NCBI GenBank assembly: GCA_028715295.1
Contig: JAQUSD010000006.1
Span: forward strand, 1 to 33,010
Source: Candidatus Nanoarchaeia archaeon
Lineage (GTDB): Archaea; Nanobdellota; Nanobdellia; JAQUSD01
DNA: 33,010 nucleotides
Reading direction: 5' to 3'
The notes under the pieces are model-generated. The model had not been told where the DNA came from and did not search any database. It was given only the letters and a program-made list of their open reading frames with translations. Positions 9,553 to 16,277 of the stretch are shown in pieces; within the stretch, counting starts at the first letter, position 1; the number at the start of each line of letters is the position of its first letter. Both the position numbers and the translations under genes were made by a program.

Positions 9553-9964
9553 TCATTGTAAAAAAGAATACGATGAATTAAAAATTAAAAACATTAAGTA
9601 TTGTGTAGAATGCAAAAAATGTAATAAAACAGAATGCCAGAATCATCCATTTTTAGTAAAAAGTTACGAATTCTACGATAAAGACAGGATAAAACATACT
9701 GAGTTTTATGATAAGGACAACCGTCTTAAAGATAAAGATGAGGTTCTTGATGCAATAAGAGCAACTTACGGGTATATTGATAAAAAAAGCAAATTAGCAT
9801 TTATAGATTACAAAGGAGCTGCTTTTGTAAAGTGCAAAGGATGTGATGAAAAATTATACGAGCAAAAGTTGGTGTATAAATGCCCTCACTGCGATTCAAA
9901 AATAAGCAGAACAACATACATATTTTTTTCATTACCAGAAAAGAGGACAACAACATGGAGATAA
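9530..9964 (+). CDS. Zinc-ribbon protein, tandem paralog 2
   Basis: Near-identical core to paralog 1 (exact 119-bp block 9222-9340 = 9701-9819), with diverged N- and C-terminal parts. Confidence 0.85.
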   Translation: MAIMVKCPHCKKEYDELKIKNIKYCVECKKCNKTECQNHPFLVKSYEFYDKDRIKHTEFYDKDNRLKDKDEVLDAIRATYGYIDKKSKLAFIDYKGAAFVKCKGCDEKLYEQKLVYKCPHCDSKISRTTYIFFSLPEKRTTTWR

Positions 9965-10032
9965 TATATGATAAAAGAAGCATCGAAAATATTTATGAGG
10001 AACTATATAATTTGATTGAATGGGTGAAATAA
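9955..10032 (+). other. Second, diverged orphan tail remnant (MEIIYDKRSIENIYEELYNLIEWVK*)
   Basis: Ends YEELYNLIEWVK*, resembling YESIYNSVRWVD*; DNA ataatatatgataaaagaagcat is shared with the 9477 copy apart from one mismatch. Confidence 0.65.
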
Positions 10033-10311
10033 ATGGAAAAATGTGAATATTGCAAAAAAGAATATGACATTTTCAAGATTAAAAACATTAAGTATTGTGT
10101 AGAATGCAAAAAATGTAATAAAACAGAATGCATACCAAATTCAAGGGTTGTAAGAGATTTTTCCCAGAAAGATGATAAAGGGGCTTTTGTTAAATGTAAA
10201 GATTGTAACGAAAAGATTTACGAAGAAACCATGATACACACATGCCCACACTGCAAAAAAGAAATAAAAAATGTATTTCCAATATCATTTAGGCCTTTAA
10301 TAAGAAAATAA
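10033..10311 (+). CDS. Zinc-ribbon protein, tandem paralog 3 (internally deleted)
   Basis: CEYCKKEYD..KIKNIKYCVECKKCNKTEC..KGAFVKCKDCNEKIYE..CPHCKKEI; lacks about 45 aa of the core of paralogs 1 and 2. Confidence 0.83.
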   Translation: MEKCEYCKKEYDIFKIKNIKYCVECKKCNKTECIPNSRVVRDFSQKDDKGAFVKCKDCNEKIYEETMIHTCPHCKKEIKNVFPISFRPLIRK

Positions 10312-10384
10312 TAGATTTATTGAGATTTATAAAAATGAATCTTTTAGAAAATATTTAAAACGTTAATTGTCAGCAATTAATTTA

Positions 10385-10870
10385 ATGAAAAAAAGTGATA
10401 AAGATATTTTGGCTGTATGTATAATGATAGGCATAGTTTTGCCTTTATTTGATTTAATTGATTATTCTATACGCGCTTTTGGCTTAGATGATTTACTGAA
10501 CGCAGAAACCGTTTATGGAATTAACCAAATTTTATTAGAAGGTGTTATGGAAGAATCTATACCGAGGAAAGCACCCATATCCTTCTTTATTAATTCTGTT
10601 ATTTGTGTATTTGTAGCGATAAAAATATACAAAAAAAGTAAAATAGTGTATAAATTAACAAAGTTTGTATCCGGTTTATATATTTTTGGAGCTGCTTTAA
10701 GTTTATTTATATCTTTATTTACGCCCTTATTTTATGTAAGCATTTATAATTTTTTTCAAGTAGTGTTCATTTTAGGCATTAGCATTGCTATTTTTGTATT
10801 ATTGAATAGAAATAAAAATGAGTTTTTAACAAGTAAAAAATTAATAGAAAAATCAATAAATAAAAGCTGA
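10385..10870 (+). CDS. Small multi-pass membrane protein, unknown
   Basis: Four hydrophobic segments; the track start at 10367 is TTG, while ATG at 10385 (MKKSDKDILAV) is more likely. Confidence 0.65.
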   Translation: MKKSDKDILAVCIMIGIVLPLFDLIDYSIRAFGLDDLLNAETVYGINQILLEGVMEESIPRKAPISFFINSVICVFVAIKIYKKSKIVYKLTKFVSGLYIFGAALSLFISLFTPLFYVSIYNFFQVVFILGISIAIFVLLNRNKNEFLTSKKLIEKSINKS

Positions 10871-10928
10871 ATTATTGGAATTGGACTTCTGAAAATCTTT
10901 AAAAACAACAACAAACTATAATTAACCA

Positions 10929-11471
10929 ATGGCTAAGAAGAAACAAAAAAAGAAATCACGCTTTATCATAAGAATAAGAAAAACAGAAATTGATGTTGTC
11001 AAGCTTATTTTAGCAGTTGTTCTTCCTTTAACAGCAGGTTTTATTGGTTCATATTTCACATATCCTGAAATAATATCGTGGTATAACAACCTAAACAAAA
11101 CACCATTAACACCCCCAAACTCAATATTCGGACCAGTATGGACAACACTGTACATCTTAATGGGTGTAGCTTTTTATCTAATCTGGAAAAAAGGAATAAA
11201 AGACAAAATAGCAAAACAGGCAGTTATACTTTTTGTAATACAGTTGGGGTTAAACTCATTGTGGTCAATACTATTCTTTGGGCTTCATAAAATGTTTTTA
11301 GCATTTGTTGAGATTCTTCTTTTATGGGGTGTTATTCTTGCAACAATGCTAAGATTCAGGATGATAGACAAAAGAGCCTTTTATCTCATGATTCCTTATT
11401 TAGCATGGGTTACTTTTGCAGCAGGACTTAATTTAGCAACGTGGATGGCTAATCCCGTGTTCTTATACTAA
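10929..11471 (+). CDS. TspO/MBR family protein with Lys/Arg-rich N-terminal extension
   Basis: WYNNLNKTPLTPPNSIFGPVWTTLYILMGVAFYLIW, LNSLWSILFFGLHK, PYLAWVTFAAGLNLATWMAN. Confidence 0.93.
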   Translation: MAKKKQKKKSRFIIRIRKTEIDVVKLILAVVLPLTAGFIGSYFTYPEIISWYNNLNKTPLTPPNSIFGPVWTTLYILMGVAFYLIWKKGIKDKIAKQAVILFVIQLGLNSLWSILFFGLHKMFLAFVEILLLWGVILATMLRFRMIDKRAFYLMIPYLAWVTFAAGLNLATWMANPVFLY

Positions 11472-11486
11472 AAAATAAAAGGATGT

Positions 11487-11816
11487 TCAGAGAACAATAT
11501 TTTCTATACATTCCTGAACATATCCTTCTATTTTATTTCTGCCGATTTCAGAAAAAGGAACTTTTTGTATCTCCTTAAGAAGATACGTATACATGCTTCT
11601 TTCCACAGCTGGATGAAGTCTGTTTCCGTAAGCTTCCATTATGAATGGGAGCCTATTGTAAAACTCATCTTCATATTTTGAAGAACGTCCGTTATTAACT
11701 TCCTTGTATTCTTTAAAAAGTTTAAAAAATTCGCCTATACTTGAAAGGTTTGGATCTCTCTCAGGAGGCATTTCAAAAAAACAGCTCTCGATCTTATTTT
11801 CAATATCACACATCAT
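11487..11816 (-). CDS. Hypothetical protein
   Basis: 109-aa ORF, divergent from the ASCH gene, with a repeat-rich upstream region. Confidence 0.6.
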   Translation of the reverse strand: MMCDIENKIESCFFEMPPERDPNLSSIGEFFKLFKEYKEVNNGRSSKYEDEFYNRLPFIMEAYGNRLHPAVERSMYTYLLKEIQKVPFSEIGRNKIEGYVQECIENIVL

Positions 11817-11825
11817 AAACCACCT

Positions 11826-11889
11826 TTGTAATATAAGGTAATATACTATATTACAAGGTAATACTATTTAAAGATAACTAAGGTAATAC
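11826..11889. promoter_or_regulatory. Candidate operator: inverted repeat TTGTAATATA-N11-TATATTACAA plus three AAGGTAATA direct repeats
   Basis: IR arms 11826-11835 and 11847-11856; AAGGTAATA at 11835, 11855 and 11880. Confidence 0.6.
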
Positions 11890-11941
11890 TTTTTCTATAC
11901 AATCAGCAATGCTTAATACCCTAAACTCCTATAACTAATCT

Positions 11942-12316
11942 ATGGTAAAAGTACTCTCCCTGAAGCAGCCATGGGCACATCTATTGGCTACGGGCAAAAA
12001 GACAATAGAATTAAGAACATGGCATACAAAATACAGGGGGGAATTCTATATCCATGCATCAAAGAATATAAATCTTGAAGAATGCAGGAAATTAAACCTT
12101 AATCCCAAGGAATTAATAACTGGTGCAATTATAGGCAAATGTACAATTACAGGCATAAGGAAATACAATACAGAAAAAGAAATGAAGCATGATTACAATA
12201 AACACCTTGCATCTTCATACAAAATACCATGTTATGGTTTTATAATAGAAAATGCAGAAACAATAACACCAATAAAAGCAAAGGGAAAATTAAATTTCTT
12301 TGAATATAATCTTTAA
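11942..12316 (+). CDS. ASCH-domain protein
   Basis: VLSLKQPWAHLLATGKKTIELRTWHTKYRGEFYIHASK is typical of the ASCH fold. Confidence 0.88.
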   Translation: MVKVLSLKQPWAHLLATGKKTIELRTWHTKYRGEFYIHASKNINLEECRKLNLNPKELITGAIIGKCTITGIRKYNTEKEMKHDYNKHLASSYKIPCYGFIIENAETITPIKAKGKLNFFEYNL

Positions 12317-12356
12317 GGGCACCCACAAAAGACTAAAAGATAATAAGTGTAGTCAC

Positions 12357-12542
12357 CTATTTCTTGTTATACAAATAAAGAGCAATGACAGTAATAACTG
12401 TTCCTGCTATTAATAAAGTAATATGCGTGCTCCATTCTTTTAAAACCGGAATCATGTCCATAAGACTCCATAAACTTCTGAAAATAAGCACGGATGCAAA
12501 TACAAGAACAATTTCTGTTATTATCAGGTTATTAAGTTTCAT
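12357..12542 (-). CDS. Small membrane protein
   Basis: 61 aa with two hydrophobic helices. Confidence 0.5.
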   Translation of the reverse strand: MKLNNLIITEIVLVFASVLIFRSLWSLMDMIPVLKEWSTHITLLIAGTVITVIALYLYNKK

Positions 12543-12579
12543 ATATTATGCTTGTTTGTTTTCACTTATATATTTTGAC

Positions 12580-13131
12580 TTATACAATCTTACCAATAGA
12601 AAGTATTGCAAACACCCCCATAGTATGAAGTATATAAGCAATAACACCGAATTTCTTTGCTGATAAATGCTTGATAGAAGCAAGCATAGCAACGCCTATT
12701 TCAGTAGGAAGCGGAGAAGCAATAATAAATCCAGCAAATACAACCTTAAGGTATTTCCTGAATTTACCAAACAGTTTTTTCTCTTCCTTTGCAAGTACCC
12801 TCATCACTTTTGTTCTTGAAAGTCTTCTTAACTCATCAGCAAAAGTTTTTCTTATAAAGAAAAATATGACAAAATCACCAGTCAAAGCACCAAGTCCACC
12901 AACCAAACCCGCAATTAAAAGGTTCTGGCCCTTTGAAATTGAAAGAAGTATTGCAGTTGCAGGTGCTGCTGTAAAACCATAAGCATAAAATATCCCAGCA
13001 ATAAATGTGCCAAAATATCCAAGAAAAGACATAATATCATGAACTGGAGCAAAATCCCTTTCAGCAAATATAAGATAAGCAAGTATAAATGTAAATATCA
13101 GAAGGATAAGTCTAGGATATTTAATCTTCAT
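12580..13131 (-). CDS. Membrane protein resembling the VTT/SNARE-associated (DedA-like) or small-exporter family
   Basis: Multiple TM helices with G/A-rich re-entrant-like segments; family assignment tentative. Confidence 0.6.
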   Translation of the reverse strand: MKIKYPRLILLIFTFILAYLIFAERDFAPVHDIMSFLGYFGTFIAGIFYAYGFTAAPATAILLSISKGQNLLIAGLVGGLGALTGDFVIFFFIRKTFADELRRLSRTKVMRVLAKEEKKLFGKFRKYLKVVFAGFIIASPLPTEIGVAMLASIKHLSAKKFGVIAYILHTMGVFAILSIGKIV

Positions 13132-13162
13132 AGAACTTAGTTGTCTTTAATGTATATAAACT

Positions 13163-13579
13163 TTAATCCTTCCACTTATCATCATAAGTACTATAATCAA
13201 CAGTAAGTTCTTCTCCTTTCTTAATTTCTCTTAGGGTTATAAAATCCCCTGATTCAATTCTCCTGAGATTTGGATTTTTAGAGTGGTTTACAAAGAAAGA
13301 TATGTCCACCCCATTTAATCCTGCATCAGAAATCCATACTCCCTCTGGTTCAATAACATAAAAATCATCAATAAGCTTCTTAATATCATCATCCAAATCC
13401 ATAATATCTTCTTCCTTGATTCTAATCCATTTAGATTTCTTTACCAATGGAAATGGGTCAATACCCGCAGGTATGTTTTTTATTGCAAAAACGCCAACAC
13501 CTGAAATCTTAGAAGGTTTTAATTGACAATATGTCTGTTTAAGGTTTTCAATTATTTTTCTCTTTAAATCAAATATCAT
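13163..13579 (-). CDS. SET-domain protein (putative lysine methyltransferase)
   Basis: SKISGVGVFAIKNIPAG, FVNHSKNPNLRRI, FITLREIKKGEELTVDYSTYDD. The start at 13579 overlaps the upstream stop as ATGA; the track start is 13603. Confidence 0.88.
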   Translation of the reverse strand: MIFDLKRKIIENLKQTYCQLKPSKISGVGVFAIKNIPAGIDPFPLVKKSKWIRIKEEDIMDLDDDIKKLIDDFYVIEPEGVWISDAGLNGVDISFFVNHSKNPNLRRIESGDFITLREIKKGEELTVDYSTYDDKWKD

Positions 13580-15084
13580 ACTGCCTCGCTTAAATAACCC
13601 CATGTCTGGAGTTTGTCGGAGTCATTGAACCATTTTAAACCAATATCATTTCTGTAATACATGTTCTGGAGCATTATATTTTTAAGCCTCATATAGGTTT
13701 GTTTCCTTGCATTTTCAACAGTGCTTCCTGAACCGGTTATTACAATAACATATCCAGAATCACCGGCAATACTCCAAATTCCGTTTACAAGTTTTACATC
13801 CCCAAGCCGCACCCCATCATAAGTAGGCTTTCTGAAAAGTATTGATAAGTCTTTGTAAACATACATTTCTTTTTTATCATCATAAGGGAATGGAGGTACA
13901 GCAACAACAACGCCTATTTGAAATCCATTTTTGGTTTTTATGTCAAATTTTTCTTTATTTGCAAGTTTGTAAAGCATATCCCCCACACTCATATTAATCC
14001 CCTCCATCTGTATGCTGATTGTGGGATAACCGAATCGTGAAGTGAATTCAAGAGGATAAATGCCCTTGGAATTTACAATACAGTTTATGTCAATATAACC
14101 AACATATCCCGATTTTGCAAGTTCATCCTTCATTTTTTGCAAAGTATACTTGAAAAGTATGTTTGGCTTTGACCAGAACATGAGGGTTCCCATCTCCCCA
14201 GTATAAGGCCCGATGTCACCTGGAAATAATTTTTTATGTTCAAAATTTATATTGATTGGATAAATAAAATCCTCGCCATTAAAAAATGCACCAACAGCAA
14301 TTTCTACACCAAGCGCCCTTTTCTGGAGCTGAAAAGCTTTTATTTTTTTAGCCCATGTTTTTTTGTTTTGTTCGAGTATCTGGACCAAATCTTTTCCATC
14401 ATCTTCTTCACCAAGGAATAATATGCCTTTCATGTCAGATGAAATAGTACCTGACGGCTTGAATACATATTTTGAAGGATTATTTTTAATAAATTCAATT
14501 GCAGAATCAAAATTAGCAAAGTCCCAGTGTGGGAGGATGGTCATGCCTACTCTTTTCATTTCATCCTGTCCAAATTCCCTGTTATCTTCAAGCCGGTCAG
14601 TATAAATACTGCCTCCAACCACCAGCTTCCCCTGCGCCCTTAATTCCTCTGCTTTTTTTCCGAAACCAACATCATCAAAAACAATAACATCCGCCCATCC
14701 GATATGCTCCTCCCAGTTTTCAACTTTATCCAAAAAACCTTCATATACATCTATGTCACTTTTAGATTCTATAAATATCTTAACTTCATGCCCTTCTTTT
14801 TTCAATTGCCATGCAACGTCTCCACTTAAGCTTTCATTTGAGATAAAAATAAACTTTTTAGGTTCTGATGTTGTTTTTCCGTTTTTATGTCCGTTTCTTT
14901 TTATTTCAATAGTGTTATTTTTTATCTCGAGATGTGTCTGTTCAGGGGGCTGTTCAATAACAGCATTCTTTGTTTCTGTATTTTCCTTTTCAATTGCATT
15001 ATTTTCCATTTTAAGCACACAAAATTTTTTAACTTTAAATAAATGTAGTAATATAATTTTAAATCTTTTGCATAATTTTTTCAA
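13576..15084 (-). CDS. PurD-like ATP-grasp protein (divergent phosphoribosylamine-glycine ligase family)
   Basis: FEHKKLFPGDIGPYTGEMGTL, PLEFTSRFGYPTISIQ, SGYVIVITGSGSTVENARKQTYMRLKNI..YYRNDIG align with PurD motifs; N-terminal extension and altered nucleotide-binding loop. Confidence 0.8.
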   Translation of the reverse strand: MKKLCKRFKIILLHLFKVKKFCVLKMENNAIEKENTETKNAVIEQPPEQTHLEIKNNTIEIKRNGHKNGKTTSEPKKFIFISNESLSGDVAWQLKKEGHEVKIFIESKSDIDVYEGFLDKVENWEEHIGWADVIVFDDVGFGKKAEELRAQGKLVVGGSIYTDRLEDNREFGQDEMKRVGMTILPHWDFANFDSAIEFIKNNPSKYVFKPSGTISSDMKGILFLGEEDDGKDLVQILEQNKKTWAKKIKAFQLQKRALGVEIAVGAFFNGEDFIYPININFEHKKLFPGDIGPYTGEMGTLMFWSKPNILFKYTLQKMKDELAKSGYVGYIDINCIVNSKGIYPLEFTSRFGYPTISIQMEGINMSVGDMLYKLANKEKFDIKTKNGFQIGVVVAVPPFPYDDKKEMYVYKDLSILFRKPTYDGVRLGDVKLVNGIWSIAGDSGYVIVITGSGSTVENARKQTYMRLKNIMLQNMYYRNDIGLKWFNDSDKLQTWGYLSEAV

Positions 15085-15276
15085 AATAAATAGAGATTCT
15101 TATTAGTTCTGTTATAGTTGATTATAAATTAGCTTAAGAGTATAAAATAATGGGCGTTCAAAAATTCTTATTTTATAATAAATGCAAAAAAGTAATGAAA
15201 TTGACAAATACTTTATATCAGTGAAGTTTAAGGAATACAAACCAGCTTCATAGTATTTATAAACCTAAGTTGTTTC

Positions 15277-15304
15277 GTTTAAACTAAAATGGAATTGTTT
15301 AAAC
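15277..15304. promoter_or_regulatory. Paired GTTTAAAC palindromes, 20 bp apart, flanking the start codon of the wHTH-MNT gene
   Basis: GTTTAAAC at 15277-15284 and 15297-15304; TATA-like TATTTATAAA at 15254-15263. Confidence 0.6.
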
Positions 15305-15834
15305 ATAAGTTTACAAGGTTGCAGTCTGAAATATTCAGTCTGCTCTGTATGAAAGCGGGAAGCGAGTTAAACAAGAGTGAAATAGCAAGTATACTAAAAG
15401 TATCACCTACTGCAGTGGCAAAAGCGCTTTCCCTGCTTGAAAAAGATGAACTTGTCACCATAAGAAAGGAAAAAAACATCAAGTTAAGCAGGGTAAGCCT
15501 TAACAGAGATAATAAAAAAGCAATAGAACTGAAACGCGCTGAAAACCTGAAAAACATTTACTCTTCTGGATTAACGGATTATTTGGAAAAGGAACTTGCA
15601 GGAGGCACAGCAATCCTGTTCGGAAGCTATTCAAGAGGGGAAGACACAGATAAATCAGATATTGATATTGCTGTTGTCGGAAGAAAGGATAAGATGCTTA
15701 AGCTTGAGGGATATGAGAATAAGTTAAGCAGAAAAATAAATATAAATTTTTACAGCTCATGGAAAGATATCCACAAATATCTGAAAAATAATATATTAAA
15801 CGGCATATTGATTCAGGGAGGTGTTGAATTATGA
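15289..15834 (+). CDS. wHTH + MNT-type minimal nucleotidyltransferase
   Basis: N-terminal winged helix (NKSEIASILKVSPTAVAKALSLLEKDELV) and GGTAILFGSYSRGEDTDKSDIDIAVVG nucleotidyltransferase motif. Confidence 0.88.
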   Translation: MELFKHKFTRLQSEIFSLLCMKAGSELNKSEIASILKVSPTAVAKALSLLEKDELVTIRKEKNIKLSRVSLNRDNKKAIELKRAENLKNIYSSGLTDYLEKELAGGTAILFGSYSRGEDTDKSDIDIAVVGRKDKMLKLEGYENKLSRKININFYSSWKDIHKYLKNNILNGILIQGGVEL

Positions 15835-16277
15835 AACCACTAAAGGAATTTAAAGAATATCTGGAAAACGGAACAGCAAAAAGAATAAGTCCAAACAACG
15901 AACGCGCAAAAAGCTTAATCAGCGAATCGGAAAGAAAAATACATTCATTAAAAGAAAGAATAGAAAAAATAGGGGTAAAAGACACGAACGCAAATGATTA
16001 TGTTGAATACTGTTATGATATCATAATGCTGTTAATAAGAGCAAAAATGTACAAAGAAGGTGTTACAACTGCCGGACAGGGAAGCCATGAAGCAGAAGTT
16101 GCATATCTTGGGATGCTGGGATTTGATGAAAAAGAAACAAGATTTATGAATGAACTTAGATATTATAGAAATGGAATACTTTACTATGGGACTATTCTTG
16201 ATGCTGAATACGCCTTTAAGGTAATAGAGTTCATAAAAAAGATTCGTGTAAAATTAAAAAAGGTGTTAGCTAAATGA
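15831..16277 (+). CDS. HEPN-domain-like protein, partner of MNT
   Basis: All-alpha protein with LRYYRNGILYYG near the C-terminus and position immediately after MNT with ATGA overlap. Confidence 0.7.
   Translation: MKPLKEFKEYLENGTAKRISPNNERAKSLISESERKIHSLKERIEKIGVKDTNANDYVEYCYDIIMLLIRAKMYKEGVTTAGQGSHEAEVAYLGMLGFDEKETRFMNELRYYRNGILYYGTILDAEYAFKVIEFIKKIRVKLKKVLAK

Noticed and set aside
9001-10311. CRISPR array suggested by repeated blocks
   Set aside because: The repeats are long, coding, two to three in number and explained by paralogous genes; there are no regularly spaced short repeats with unique spacers.
10929-11471. TspO with Lys-rich N-terminus considered as a novel fusion
   Set aside because: The extension is only about 20 residues and most likely a positive-inside topogenic or low-complexity tail.
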